Positions 1 through 8,523 of a stretch of DNA of 64,000 bases are shown here, piece by piece. Under the pieces are notes generated by a model, which was not told the origin of the DNA, ran no database searches, and saw only the letters and a list, made by a program, of their open reading frames with translations. Position numbers and translations under genes: made by a program. Numbering within the stretch: the first letter of the stretch is position 1; the number at the start of each line of letters is the position of its first letter. The DNA is from ARK-15 sp049967595. Lineage in GTDB: Archaea; Thermoplasmatota; Thermoplasmata; Thermoplasmatales; ARK-15. Location: contig JBMFSK010000001.1 in assembly GCA_049967595.1 (NCBI GenBank), positions 1-64,000 of the forward strand, read 5' to 3'.

Positions 1-100
1 ATGATTTATGGGTCCATTTTCCTTATCTCTCCACGCAAAAATAATAGAAAAAGTGCTCTTAAATCTTTAGTTTACTCGGAGATACTGTTTAATTAAAAAA

Positions 101-110
101 ATTTATTAAA
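101..110 (+). promoter_or_regulatory. TATA box for the coiled-coil gene
   Basis: The AT-only stretch ATTTATTAAA is centred about 25 nt before the ATG at 129. This is the usual archaeal TATA-to-start distance, so the transcript is probably leaderless or nearly so. Confidence 0.45.
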
Positions 111-128
111 TAGATTAACGATAAGCTT

Positions 129-455
129 ATGCTTATGCTAAATAAAAGACAAATTACTGATGATTTACATAAAATAAACACCGATCTTGAGAATTTGAAG
201 TTGGATTTGAAAAACATTAAAGAAAAACAGGATGAATTGTCAAAAATGTTGGAAGAGCTTGAGTCAAAGATTTCATTCTTAAATGTGCTTTCTGCCAAAA
301 TAAACACAACGTACTACCACATAACTTATGATATAGATGACAAATTGAAGGATTTTTTGTCAGAAATAAAGGATGATTTAGAATCTTTAGTAAATGAATT
401 TAATGAGAAAATTAATGAAAAATTGCAGATCCCGGATAAAAGAAGAAAAAAATAA
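129..455 (+). CDS. Small coiled-coil protein of unknown function
   Basis: This 108-residue protein is highly charged and almost entirely helical. From about residue 8 to 100 leucine and isoleucine recur among Lys, Glu and Asp with heptad-like spacing, as in a coiled coil, and the C-terminus is a basic tail (KRRKK). I see no signal peptide, membrane segment or metal-binding motif. A second in-frame ATG at 135 is an equally good start. The gene ends 26 nt before tRNA-Leu(CAA), so the two may share a transcript. It may be a structural or adaptor protein; I recognise no named family. Confidence 0.7.
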   Translation: MLMLNKRQITDDLHKINTDLENLKLDLKNIKEKQDELSKMLEELESKISFLNVLSAKINTTYYHITYDIDDKLKDFLSEIKDDLESLVNEFNEKINEKLQIPDKRRKK

Positions 456-481
456 AATAAATAATAACATTCACTTTTTAA

Positions 482-566
482 GCGGAGGTTGCCGAGCCAG
501 GCTAAAGGCGGCAGACTCAAGATCTGCTTTCGCAGGGATTCGCCGGTTCAAATCCGGCCCTCCGCA
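482..566 (+). tRNA. tRNA-Leu (anticodon CAA)
   Basis: The 85-nt cloverleaf has acceptor stem GCGGAGG pairing with CCTCCGC and discriminator A. The anticodon stem GCAGA/TCTGC encloses loop CTCAAGA (anticodon CAA). There is a long variable arm as expected for class II tRNA-Leu, and T-arm GGTTCAAATCC. CCA is not encoded and no intron is visible. It reads UUG codons. Confidence 0.95.
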
Positions 567-572
567 TTTTTT
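567..572 (+). terminator. Oligo-T terminator after tRNA-Leu
   Basis: Six T residues directly follow the tRNA 3' end. Short T runs are typical archaeal intrinsic terminators. The TATA box of the next gene starts about 10 nt later. Confidence 0.4.
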
Positions 573-581
573 AGATGAAAA

Positions 582-590
582 ATTTATAAT
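582..590 (+). promoter_or_regulatory. TATA box for the PHP hydrolase gene
   Basis: ATTTATAAT lies about 28 nt before the ATG at 616. This supports a leaderless start there rather than at any start codon upstream, which would fall inside the tRNA. Confidence 0.5.
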
Positions 591-615
591 GTTGAATTGC
601 CTTTTAAAAACTATC

Positions 616-1308
616 ATGAATGGTATGTTAATGGATTTCCACATTCATTCGAAATTTTCTGATGGTTTATTTTCTATTGAAGATATAATAAATTATGCAA
701 AAGAAAAAAATTTTCAGATTATCGGGATAACTGATCATTATGAAACTATAAAAACAGTATCAATACCCAAAAATAATTTATTGAATTATATTAGTGTATT
801 ACATATTTATAAAAAAAATTTCAATCTAAAATCTTCCTTAGAAATAGATTTTTCACCAAGAACAAGCCTTGACCACCTGCCATACGATGAGTTAAACAGC
901 TTGGACTACCTTTTATTTGAATATGTACAGGATCCCCTATGGAATGGTTACCCGTTTTGGAAGCTCATCGAAGAAATAGATAAAATTCACATACCCATAG
1001 GTTTGGCACATAATCATATTATGAAAAATTTTAAAGATGTAAATATAAATGAGTTTCTTGATGTGTTGGAAAGTCATAAAATATTTATTGAAATAAACAC
1101 CAATAAAATATATTCTATTTTAGGTGAATACTTTTTCAACCTATCAGAAGAATTTTTTAAAATGCTAAAAAATAGGGATATTCCTGTGTCTGTAGGATCA
1201 GATATGCACACAAACCTTATGGATATGCTTAATGTAGATAAGGGTTTCAAATTTATTGAAAATCTAGGTTTGGAAAGAAATTTTCAACTATTTTTGGACT
1301 TAATCTAA
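616..1308 (+). CDS. PHP-domain metal-dependent phosphoesterase
   Basis: This 230-residue protein is a minimal PHP (polymerase and histidinol phosphatase) domain. Visible metal-ligand motifs are FHIHSKFSDG at residues 8-17, the ITDH motif at 38-41, a glutamate in LEIDFS near residue 86, AHNH near residue 130 and GSDMHT near residue 200. The family uses two or three bound metals to hydrolyse phosphate esters. Stand-alone members include histidinol phosphatases and nucleoside 3',5'-bisphosphate phosphatases, so the substrate is open. No histidine-biosynthesis gene is nearby. The reading frame stays open upstream to 394, but that stretch runs through tRNA-Leu; TATA placement selects 616, with ATGs at 625 and 631 as alternatives. 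Confidence 0.85.
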   Translation: MNGMLMDFHIHSKFSDGLFSIEDIINYAKEKNFQIIGITDHYETIKTVSIPKNNLLNYISVLHIYKKNFNLKSSLEIDFSPRTSLDHLPYDELNSLDYLLFEYVQDPLWNGYPFWKLIEEIDKIHIPIGLAHNHIMKNFKDVNINEFLDVLESHKIFIEINTNKIYSILGEYFFNLSEEFFKMLKNRDIPVSVGSDMHTNLMDMLNVDKGFKFIENLGLERNFQLFLDLI

Positions 1309-1365
1309 GGCTCTGATAAAAGAAATTTTTATATAATAATAAGCAATGGCGAACTTTGAAAATAT

Positions 1366-1620
1366 ATGAAGACTTACCTTAAAGTAACATTTAATAGCGA
1401 AGGTGCAAAGCCATCAGAGGTTGTTTCGGCTCTTGAAGGTCTGGGTTTCAAACCTATCACAGGATGGTATGACTTTGTTTACGATTGGGGTAACAATGCC
1501 ACAGTGGATGATGCGATATGGTTTGCTGATAAAATTTATGAGACTTTACATGGTCTTTCAGTATATTTCCAACTTGAAACAGTTGCCGAGGAAGAAGTAG
1601 AAAATTTAGAAGAGGAATGA
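1366..1620 (+). CDS. Small acidic protein of unknown function
   Basis: This 84-residue soluble protein begins MKTYLKVTF, a likely beta strand, followed by a helix (PSEVVSALEGLGF), an aromatic segment GWYDFVYDWG at about residues 33-42, a second helix around VDDAIWFADKIYETL, a strand (GLSVYFQLETV) and an acidic tail. The beta-alpha-beta-beta-alpha-beta order would suit a small ferredoxin-like ligand-binding fold, which is inference. A TATA-like stretch at 1326-1340 precedes it. Its stop codon directly abuts the stop of the convergent rnp4 gene. I do not recognise a named family. Confidence 0.75.
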   Translation: MKTYLKVTFNSEGAKPSEVVSALEGLGFKPITGWYDFVYDWGNNATVDDAIWFADKIYETLHGLSVYFQLETVAEEEVENLEEE

Positions 1621-1911
1621 TCATTTTATTTTAAATCTTTTTACATTTCCGCATCTAAGGCATTTTATTATTACTCTGCCTTTTCTTACTCTAATGGATG
1701 CGTTTCTACCAGGTATTAGATATGATTTGCATTTTTTACAGATGTATTCCTTATTAGGTAATTTAACTTTGTAATGCTTTGAAATATCCAGAGCCAAAGA
1801 AATATACCTCTTTTCGAGCTTAATATTATTTTCCATTTCCATTTTCTTAGCATTGTCTATGAGCTCGTTCAGCCACTGCGATGCCCTGTTTTTAATATAA
1901 CCCTTTGTCAA
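1621..1911 (-). CDS. rnp4: Ribonuclease P protein component 4 (Rpp21/Rpr2 family)
   Basis: This 96-residue protein is a subunit of archaeal RNase P, the ribonucleoprotein that removes tRNA 5' leaders. The N-terminal half is helical and basic. The C-terminal half is the Rpr2/Rpp21 zinc ribbon with CKKC near residue 58 and CLRCG near residue 84, followed by a basic tail (NVKRFKIK). The length is normal for archaeal Rnp4. The start codon is TTG; no in-frame ATG or GTG lies close upstream, and an AT-rich TATA-like stretch about 25 nt upstream supports a leaderless start. The promoter region (1912-1965) is shared with the divergent phosphatase gene. Confidence 0.88.
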   Translation of the reverse strand: MTKGYIKNRASQWLNELIDNAKKMEMENNIKLEKRYISLALDISKHYKVKLPNKEYICKKCKSYLIPGRNASIRVRKGRVIIKCLRCGNVKRFKIK

Positions 1912-1932
1912 TATTCTTTCACAAAAGGATGA

Positions 1933-1949
1933 ATATTTTAATATTTATT
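1933..1949. promoter_or_regulatory. Shared divergent promoter region (rnp4 / phosphatase)
   Basis: The 54-nt gap between divergent starts contains an AT-only stretch readable as a TATA box on both strands. It lies about 25 nt from the TTG at 1911 (minus) and about 20-28 nt from the ATG at 1966 (plus). Confidence 0.4.
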
Positions 1950-1965
1950 ATAGTTTACCAAAATC

Positions 1966-2640
1966 ATGGCATTTAAGGCAGTGGCAACGGATATAGACGG
2001 AACTATAACGGATGAGTCCAGGAAAATCACAGTTCCTATAATATACGCTTTAAGAAGGTTGGAGAGGAAGGGAATAAAGGTGATATTAATCAGCGGGAAT
2101 GTTTTACCAGTTACAATGGGTTTTAAAATCTTCATTGGCACTTCAGGGCCGATAGTATCAGAAAATGGCGGTATAATAATGGACAGAAACACAATATATA
2201 AAAATTTTGATAAAAATGATATAGAATCCGCTTATTCAGAATTTAAGATTGCTTATCCTGAAGCGGAAAGAATTATTACAGATAGATGGAGGGAGACATC
2301 AATTGCTCTGATACCTACAATGAACATAAATGATGTCAGAAACTTTTTCATACCTAGAAATTTCAGGGTAGAGGCTACAGGATTTGGCATCCATGTCACA
2401 CATATCGAGCAGAATAAATTCTTCGGACTGAAAAAAGCTGCTGATCTTCTTTCTATTGATGTAAATGAAATTATTGCTTTTGGAGATAGCGAAAATGACG
2501 CTGAGATGATTGAGAATGCGGGATACGGTATTGCTGTTAATAATGCCTGGGAAATAGTTAAAAGGAAAGCAGATTACGTTACAAGATCAAAATATGGGAA
2601 TGGTGTAATTGAGGGCTTGAAAAAATTAAATTTAATCTAA
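1966..2640 (+). CDS. Phosphoglycolate phosphatase, archaeal HAD type
   Basis: This 224-residue protein is a HAD-superfamily hydrolase of the Cof-like, C2-capped type. Motif I is DIDGTITDE at residues 9-17 (nucleophile Asp9, general acid Asp11), motif II is the ISGN segment near residue 44, and motif IV is GDSENDAEM near residue 175. Archaeal proteins of this size and architecture, such as Thermoplasma acidophilum TA0175, are characterised phosphoglycolate phosphatases that dispose of 2-phosphoglycolate. A related sugar phosphatase role cannot be excluded from sequence. Its last 9 nt overlap the convergent hemD gene. Confidence 0.85.
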   Translation: MAFKAVATDIDGTITDESRKITVPIIYALRRLERKGIKVILISGNVLPVTMGFKIFIGTSGPIVSENGGIIMDRNTIYKNFDKNDIESAYSEFKIAYPEAERIITDRWRETSIALIPTMNINDVRNFFIPRNFRVEATGFGIHVTHIEQNKFFGLKKAADLLSIDVNEIIAFGDSENDAEMIENAGYGIAVNNAWEIVKRKADYVTRSKYGNGVIEGLKKLNLI

Positions 2641-3357
2641 TCTGTATTTTTTGAACAAGGATAAGATTTTTTTAATGCTTTCTTCAACATCTGGCTTATC
2701 CATTACAACAGGATTCAGATTATATTTCTTCATTGATCTTGCTGTTTCACTGCCTATAGCTAGAACTATTTCAGGTAATATTTCTAAAGGTTTTCCATAC
2801 AGAGAAAAAATGCTTATGTAAGAATTAAAGATCATAGAGGATGTAAAAATTACAGCATCAAAATCACCATTTTTCAATGCCTGATATGTTTCGGTAAAAT
2901 CTTCATTTAATAAAATACTTTTATATGCATTTATAACAAAAAGATTTCTTGATTTCTGTTTTAATTTATTAACTAAATAAGGATTTCCATTTTCACTTCT
3001 AACTAACAATACATTTGAATTGTTTTTTAGGATATTTATAATGCCCTCGGATGATTGATTTGCAGGTACTCTGACTTTTAGTCCCAAGGATTCAGATGTT
3101 TTGGTTCCAATTGCTATTATTTGTTTTCCATTTAAAAAATTTTCATAATCTGGACATTGTTTCATGAATGATTCAACAGCAATTGAACTTGTAAATATTA
3201 CATAATCAAATTTATAATTTTTTAAAATATTCGTTTCAATTTTGTTATACACTATTTTTGTCAATGGTACGTTTTTAATTGAAACCTGATCAATTTCTAT
3301 GTCTTTGAATTTTTCTTCTGGCCTAAACATTATTATTCTAATTACCAAGAAGTTCAA
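2632..3357 (-). CDS. hemD: Uroporphyrinogen-III synthase
   Basis: HemD closes hydroxymethylbilane with inversion of ring D to give uroporphyrinogen III. The sequence shows the poorly conserved two-domain HemD pattern: N-terminal strand ending in FRPEEK, the segment DYVIFTSSIAVESF, a linker, and the second-domain signature DAVIFTSSMIFNSY followed by the AIGSETARSM segment. It is the last gene of hemL-hemC-cobA-hemD, which supports the call. The start is uncertain. TTG at 3357 sits inside cobA right behind an AAGGTGG ribosome site, TTG at 3348 has better spacing, and ATG at 3330 would remove the first beta strand. I give the longest form. Confidence 0.87.
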   Translation of the reverse strand: MNFLVIRIIMFRPEEKFKDIEIDQVSIKNVPLTKIVYNKIETNILKNYKFDYVIFTSSIAVESFMKQCPDYENFLNGKQIIAIGTKTSESLGLKVRVPANQSSEGIINILKNNSNVLLVRSENGNPYLVNKLKQKSRNLFVINAYKSILLNEDFTETYQALKNGDFDAVIFTSSMIFNSYISIFSLYGKPLEILPEIVLAIGSETARSMKKYNLNPVVMDKPDVEESIKKILSLFKKYRLD

Positions 3358-4060
3358 CCACCTTTCCCATTACTATAACTACAGGTGCCTTGATCCTGTT
3401 TTTTCTTGCAATCTCTGCTATATCGATTAACTGTCCTTTTACAATCTTTTCTTTCTTTGTTGTGCCATTTTGAATTATGCAGACTGGAGTCTCACCGCTT
3501 TTACCATTTTCAATTAACCTTTTTGCTATTTCTTCGAGTTTGCTAGCACCCATAAGGATTACAAGTGTCCCGTCCAATTTAGATATGATCTGCCAGTTTA
3601 ATGCATGACCCTCTTTTAGATGACCAGGTATAATATGCAGTGATGATGAATAATCTCTGTGCGTCAATGGAAGTTTTGCATAAGTTGGCACACCAACAGC
3701 TGATGTTATGCCCGGTATAACTTCAAAATCGATATTTTTCTTTTTCATATAATCAGCCTCCTCCCCACCCCTTCCAAAAAGGAATGGATCTCCACCTTTT
3801 AACCTAACTACATTTTTTCCTTCACTGTAATACTTTTCAATAAGTTCATTTATCCTTTTCTGCTGCAGATCAGAATCTTCACCTATTTTCTTTCCAACAG
3901 ATATTTTTTTAATTTTCTTCGGAAGCTTTTTTATTATTGATTGATCAACAAGCCTGTCGTACAATATTACATCGCATTTCTTGACGACCTTCCATGCCTT
4001 TATCGTTAGAAGCTCCGGGTCACCAGGACCCGCCCCTACAAGATATACTTTACCTACCAT
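3338..4060 (-). CDS. cobA: Uroporphyrinogen-III C-methyltransferase (SUMT)
   Basis: SUMT methylates uroporphyrinogen III at C-2 and C-7 with S-adenosylmethionine to give precorrin-2, the branch point to sirohaem. The 240-residue protein shows the tetrapyrrole methylase signatures: VGAGPGDPELLT near residue 7, RLKGGDPFLFGRGGEEA near residue 80, and GITSAVGVPTYAKLPLTHRD near residue 115. It lacks the CysG dehydrogenase domain, which is a separate gene here (9392-10024). Of two consecutive ATGs, the one at 4060 has correct spacing from the AAGGTGG site. It overlaps hemC by 11 nt. Confidence 0.95.
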   Translation of the reverse strand: MVGKVYLVGAGPGDPELLTIKAWKVVKKCDVILYDRLVDQSIIKKLPKKIKKISVGKKIGEDSDLQQKRINELIEKYYSEGKNVVRLKGGDPFLFGRGGEEADYMKKKNIDFEVIPGITSAVGVPTYAKLPLTHRDYSSSLHIIPGHLKEGHALNWQIISKLDGTLVILMGASKLEEIAKRLIENGKSGETPVCIIQNGTTKKEKIVKGQLIDIAEIARKNRIKAPVVIVMGKVVELLGN

Positions 4061-4916
4061 CATACCACCTTCTGAATTTTATGATTGCGTCAGCTTTTTC
4101 ATCAGCACTAAATAGGGACCAGTAATCTTTCCTTTCTTCTTCAACGATTGCCACATGCAAAAGAATTTTATTTGATTTTAACCTTGCGAGGACACCAACT
4201 GATGAATGACAACCTGCATCCATTTCATCAAGAATTTCCCTTTCAACCATACCTAAAAGGAAAGTCCTTTCATCGTTTATGTTAAAAATTTTATTATTTA
4301 AATAAAAATCTCTCCTTGAAACAATAGCAATTATACCCTGATTTGCTTGAGGAACAAAAATATCAGGATCGAGTATGTGACCTGGTACTTCCAGACCAAG
4401 CCTTTTTATTCCTGCTAAGGCGAGTATGATTGCATCAATTTCTCCTTTTTTGAACTTTTTTATTCTTGTTTCCACATTACCCCTTATATCAACTATCTCG
4501 AGATCTGGCCTTAACATTTTAATGAATGCTCTTCTTCTGGGACTTGATGTACCTATTTTTTTTCCTAAGGGCATTGATAACATGTTTTCATTGGATATGA
4601 AAAAATCTTCGTAGTATTCTCTTCTTAAAACAGCCGTGATTTTTAGATCTTCCTCAATTTTAGACGGAAGATCCTTCATGCTATGAACTGCAATATCTAT
4701 ATTTTCATTCAACAATTCTGCATTAATTTTTTTTGTGAATAAACCAAACTCTTTGGATAATCTCAGGGGGGTTTGATCTAAATCACCGTGGCTTTCTATT
4801 TTAACTATTTCAGTTTCTATGCCGATTTCGTTTAACCTTTTGAACACTTCCATAGCCTGGATTAAAGCCAGTTTGCTTCCCCTTGTGCCTATTCTAATCT
4901 TTTTGAATTCCGTCAT
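4050..4916 (-). CDS. hemC: Hydroxymethylbilane synthase (porphobilinogen deaminase)
   Basis: HemC polymerises four porphobilinogens into hydroxymethylbilane. Visible signatures are the N-terminal RIGTRGSKLALIQA, the substrate loop HSMKDLPSK, GTSSPRRRA, the DIRGNVETRI segment and DAGCHSSVGVLA, whose cysteine carries the dipyrromethane cofactor. The 288-residue form ends soon after the cofactor domain, shorter than the bacterial enzyme (about 310). ATG 4916 is preferred over TTG 4931 because GGAAGGA lies about 6 nt upstream. The start lies inside the end of hemL (23-nt overlap), which indicates translational coupling. Confidence 0.95.
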   Translation of the reverse strand: MTEFKKIRIGTRGSKLALIQAMEVFKRLNEIGIETEIVKIESHGDLDQTPLRLSKEFGLFTKKINAELLNENIDIAVHSMKDLPSKIEEDLKITAVLRREYYEDFFISNENMLSMPLGKKIGTSSPRRRAFIKMLRPDLEIVDIRGNVETRIKKFKKGEIDAIILALAGIKRLGLEVPGHILDPDIFVPQANQGIIAIVSRRDFYLNNKIFNINDERTFLLGMVEREILDEMDAGCHSSVGVLARLKSNKILLHVAIVEEERKDYWSLFSADEKADAIIKFRRWYDGR

Positions 4917-6150
4917 AAAAAATCCTTCCAAATCCCTCTATGTCTTTTACTGTGTGTTTAAAGCTCAGAAAGAGTGATTCAAACTGGCTTGGTGGTATGT
5001 AATATCCATTTTTTATGAATTTCCAAAAAAATTCTCTGAAAATTTTCTTATCAGATTTCAGAGCATCGCTGTAATTTACTATTTTCTTTTTGTTGAAGAA
5101 TATCTGGAACATGCTAACAATGGAATTGAATTGCAAGTCAAATTTTTTATCGATTTTCGCATCTTCGATGTATCTTTCCAATATCGTTAATTTGTTTTTG
5201 AGATTAAAATAATCCATTCTCTTCAATTTTTTCAATGTTGCTATGCCTGCAACCATAGATATGGGATTTCCTGAAAATGTCCCTGCTTGGTATACCTTGC
5301 CAGAAGGCGCAATATTTTTCATCATATCCATTTTACCACCAAATACTGCCAGCGGAAAACCACCCCCCACAATTTTTCCAAGTATTGTAATGTCCGGTTC
5401 AATGCCGAAATATTGACCCGCGCTTCCATAATGGAAACGAAATCCAGTAATGACTTCATCAAATATGAGGAGGGAATCATTTTCTGACGAGATTTCTCTT
5501 AAGAATTTCAAATACCCTTTATTGGGCAATATTACGCCTACATTTCCAAGAACAGGTTCAATAATTATGGATGCAATCTCACCTTTATTTCGTTTAAATA
5601 TTTTTTCAATATCATCCTTACTGTTATAATCCGCTACAAGCGTATTTATTGATATTTCGTCCGGAATTCCCGGAGTTGATGGAATTCCAATTGCCCCGCT
5701 TCCAGGTGAGACGAGAACAGAATCGTGTGACCCATGAAAACCGCCAAATACCTTTACAATCTTTTTCTTTTTTGTATATGCCCTTGAAAGTCTTATTGCA
5801 TGCATCGTGGCCTCTGTTCCTGAGCTTACAAATCTCATCATCTCTATATAAGGTATAGAATCCCTTATCATTTTACCTAACGCTATTTCTTCCTCAGTAG
5901 GCGCCCCAAATATCCATCCTTTTTCTAGCTGTTTTCTTACTGCATTTTTCACATTTTGATCGGAATGCCCAAGTATTAGAGGCCCATAGGCAAGGCAAAA
6001 GTCAACATAAGATTTACCTTCAACGTCAAAAACTCTTGAGCCTTTACCTTCTTTGATAAATAAAGGATAGGGTTCGTAAAATCTTACAGGAGAATTGACA
6101 CCGCCTGGAAATAATTTTCTGGAAACCTTGAAAAGTTCCTCTGATTTCAT
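4894..6150 (-). CDS. hemL: Glutamate-1-semialdehyde 2,1-aminomutase
   Basis: HemL converts glutamate-1-semialdehyde to 5-aminolevulinate using PLP. The 418-residue protein is of normal length. It has FPGGVNSPVR at the N-terminus, the substrate-binding FVSSGTEATMHA stretch, FDEVITGFRF and the PLP-lysine segment ILGKIVGGGFP. First gene of the minus-strand haem operon, it is divergent from ahbC across a 94-nt region. A TATA-like element at 6173-6183 lies about 28 nt before its ATG, so the mRNA is probably leaderless. Confidence 0.96.
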   Translation of the reverse strand: MKSEELFKVSRKLFPGGVNSPVRFYEPYPLFIKEGKGSRVFDVEGKSYVDFCLAYGPLILGHSDQNVKNAVRKQLEKGWIFGAPTEEEIALGKMIRDSIPYIEMMRFVSSGTEATMHAIRLSRAYTKKKKIVKVFGGFHGSHDSVLVSPGSGAIGIPSTPGIPDEISINTLVADYNSKDDIEKIFKRNKGEIASIIIEPVLGNVGVILPNKGYLKFLREISSENDSLLIFDEVITGFRFHYGSAGQYFGIEPDITILGKIVGGGFPLAVFGGKMDMMKNIAPSGKVYQAGTFSGNPISMVAGIATLKKLKRMDYFNLKNKLTILERYIEDAKIDKKFDLQFNSIVSMFQIFFNKKKIVNYSDALKSDKKIFREFFWKFIKNGYYIPPSQFESLFLSFKHTVKDIEGFGRIFYDGIQKD

Positions 6151-6172
6151 ATTATTTGCATAAAAATAACAA

Positions 6173-6222
6173 CTATTTATTTTTTGACAATTAATTTAGA
6201 TAATTTCAAAGTATTTTTATAC
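6173..6222. promoter_or_regulatory. Divergent promoters of the two haem operons
   Basis: On the minus strand AAAATAAAT (about 6173-6183) is placed for a leaderless start of hemL at 6150. On the plus strand TTTTTATAC (6214-6222) lies about 27 nt before ATG 6245 of ahbC. The short shared region offers a place for joint control by haem or iron, but I see no clear operator palindrome. Confidence 0.5.
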
Positions 6223-6244
6223 ATCTTTGCATCACGAATCATAT

Positions 6245-7438
6245 ATGATAGCGTTCAATCAACTGCTTTTTAAATCTGGGACTGTAAGCAAAACAATTGA
6301 CGAAGAAAGATTCAATTATGAAACAAACCCTGAGCTGCTGAGATACACAAAAAAGGACTTGTCTGTTTTATTCTGGAATTTAACAATAAAATGCAACTTG
6401 AAATGCATACACTGTTATGCAAATGCCACTAAAAAAAGATCACCAGATGAACTCACAACAGATAAAATTTTTCAGGTCACTGATGATCTATCTAAAATGG
6501 GTCTTCCTGTAGTTATACTCTCAGGAGGAGAACCAACACTCCATCCTGACATATATAGAATTGCATCTTACATAAAAGAAAATGGCATAAGGGTAACTTT
6601 ATCATCCAACGGAACAACGATAAATGAAAATGTGGCATCCAAGCTTGCTGAATCAGGCGTTAAGTATGTTGGTATTAGCTTGGATGGATACGGTCCAAAT
6701 AATGATCATTTCAGGGGCGTTAAAGGTGCATTTGAAAAGGCTATGGATGGTTTGAATTTTGTAAAGAATGCTGGCATGATGAATGGAATAAGATTCACAG
6801 TCACAAAATACAACAAGGATGATCTAGAAAAGGTTTTCAACATTGCAGAAGAGATGAAAGTCGACAGATTCTGTCTTTACCATCTTGTCCCGGCTGGAAG
6901 AGGCTCTATTAACCAGGATATTAACAATGAAGAGAGAAGAGCTGTCATTAATTTATTGATAGAAAAAACTTATGACATACATGATAAAAAAATAGATATG
7001 GAAATCCTGAGTGTTGATAATCCCGTAGACGGTATCTATTTATTTTTAAAATTACTTAGAAATAATGACCCTAGGGCCAAAGAGGTTTACCGCCTTTTAA
7101 AAAGGAGAGGTGGCGATAATTCAGGCATAAAAGCTGGTAATATTGATCCATGGGGTAATGTCCACCCTAACCAATTCTGGTGGGATTACTCACTCGGAAA
7201 TTTGAAAGATCTGAATTTTTCAGAAATTTGGAGAAAAGAGGACGGAATCATTTACGATTTAAGACATAGAAAAACTGAACTTTTAAAAGGAAAGTGTGGA
7301 AGGTGCAACTTCAAGAATATATGTGGGGGTTTTAGGTTGAGAGCATTAAGATATAGTGGTGATCTCTGGGCTGAGGAACCTGATTGCTATCTTACTGAAG
7401 ATGAAATCAAGACAGAGATACCGGAGGATTTCAAATGA
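6245..7438 (+). CDS. ahbC: Radical SAM Fe-coproporphyrin III synthase (AhbC/NirJ-like)
   Basis: AhbC removes the two acetate side chains of 12,18-didecarboxysirohaem to give Fe-coproporphyrin III. The 397-residue protein has a family-typical N-terminal extension of about 40 residues, then a strand FWNLTIKC and the radical SAM motif CNLKCIHC (Cys50, 54, 57), the GGEPTLHPD loop, and a C-terminal SPASM/twitch-type cysteine cluster (CGRCNFKNICGG and a later Cys). It opens the plus-strand haem operon and overlaps ahbD by 4 nt. A TTG start at 6227 is in frame, but ATG 6245 fits the TATA at 6214-6222. Confidence 0.88.
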   Translation: MIAFNQLLFKSGTVSKTIDEERFNYETNPELLRYTKKDLSVLFWNLTIKCNLKCIHCYANATKKRSPDELTTDKIFQVTDDLSKMGLPVVILSGGEPTLHPDIYRIASYIKENGIRVTLSSNGTTINENVASKLAESGVKYVGISLDGYGPNNDHFRGVKGAFEKAMDGLNFVKNAGMMNGIRFTVTKYNKDDLEKVFNIAEEMKVDRFCLYHLVPAGRGSINQDINNEERRAVINLLIEKTYDIHDKKIDMEILSVDNPVDGIYLFLKLLRNNDPRAKEVYRLLKRRGGDNSGIKAGNIDPWGNVHPNQFWWDYSLGNLKDLNFSEIWRKEDGIIYDLRHRKTELLKGKCGRCNFKNICGGFRLRALRYSGDLWAEEPDCYLTEDEIKTEIPEDFK

Positions 7439-8511
7439 ATTTTTCTGATAATCCTTTAATTATTTTTTATGAAGTTACAAGAGCTTGTATGCTATCTTGC
7501 CGTCATTGTAGAGCCAATGCTCAAAAGGCGAGAAACCCTTTGGAGCTGAACATAAATGAAATTGAAAAGCTAGCTAAAAATTTGTCTAAATTTGATAAAC
7601 CCAAACCGATGATTATCATTACCGGCGGGGATCCACTGATGCGTGAAGATATTTTTCAGATACTAGAAATTTTTAACAGAGAAAATTTTAATGTGTCAAT
7701 CTCTTTCAGCGGTACAAAGCTTGCTACCGATGAAAAACTTGAAATAATTTCAAAAATGGTCAGGAATGTTGCAATAAGCATCGATGGAAGCAATGAAAAT
7801 ATCCATGATAATTTCAGGAATGTGAAAGGGACATTCAAAACCTCAATAGACATACTGTACAAACTGCAAGGAAAGACAAGTTTGCAGGTTAACACTACAG
7901 TTGGCAAGCATAATATTATGGATCTGTCCAATATTTTAAAATTAGTACAGTCATTTAATATTAAATCATGGGATCTGTTTTTCATTGTTCCCACCGGAAG
8001 AGCTACATCAGATCTTTCTTTGAATCCGAATGAAATATTGCAGGTAATGTCCTGGCTCTATTATGTCCAGACTTCAATGGATTTAAGGATAAAGGTAACA
8101 GAGGCCCCTTTCTACAACAGGGTCAAGATTGAAGGTCCACCTGAAGAAAAAGGTGATGTTTTCAATTATCTAATGAAAGAATCAACTGTAAAAATGGTGA
8201 AGAAACCTTTGCCTGTAACGAAGGATACCAGCAATATGGGTGTCACTGATGGTAGAGGAACTATTTTTATTTCCCATATAGGTGAAATACAACCCACGGG
8301 TTTCCTTCCAGTCATTGCAGGAAATGTAAGAAAGGACAATATTGTTGATGTTTATTTAAACTCTAAAATATTTAGGGACATTAAAAATCCGTCACTTCTT
8401 AAGGGAAAGTGCAAAGATTGCAATTTTAAGGAAATATGCGGCGGTTCAAGAGCAAGGGCATATGCTATATATGGAGATTACATGCAAGAAGACCCAGCAT
8501 GTCCATTTTGA
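7435..8511 (+). CDS. ahbD: Radical SAM haem synthase (AhbD, coprohaem decarboxylase)
   Basis: AhbD decarboxylates the two propionates of Fe-coproporphyrin III to vinyl groups, yielding protohaem. The 358-residue protein starts almost directly with the radical SAM core: YEVTRACMLSCRHC (Cys18, 22, 25), then ITGGDPLMRED and SISIDG-like barrel segments. A C-terminal auxiliary cluster CKDCNFKEICGGSRARAYA is followed by a late cysteine in DPACPF. AhbC and AhbD are paralogues; the lack of the N-terminal extension and the RHCRANA context mark this one as AhbD. Confidence 0.87.
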   Translation: MNFSDNPLIIFYEVTRACMLSCRHCRANAQKARNPLELNINEIEKLAKNLSKFDKPKPMIIITGGDPLMREDIFQILEIFNRENFNVSISFSGTKLATDEKLEIISKMVRNVAISIDGSNENIHDNFRNVKGTFKTSIDILYKLQGKTSLQVNTTVGKHNIMDLSNILKLVQSFNIKSWDLFFIVPTGRATSDLSLNPNEILQVMSWLYYVQTSMDLRIKVTEAPFYNRVKIEGPPEEKGDVFNYLMKESTVKMVKKPLPVTKDTSNMGVTDGRGTIFISHIGEIQPTGFLPVIAGNVRKDNIVDVYLNSKIFRDIKNPSLLKGKCKDCNFKEICGGSRARAYAIYGDYMQEDPACPF

Positions 8512-8523
8512 TAGGTGAAAAAT

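Noticed and set aside
1..96. Short open frame (31 codons) ending in TAA at the left edge
   Set aside because: Could be the end of a gene starting outside the window, but too short to support; the minus strand there also has an open frame without a start codon.
394..615. Upstream open frame extending the PHP hydrolase to 304 residues
   Set aside because: It runs through tRNA-Leu(CAA), and the TATA box after the tRNA points to ATG 616.
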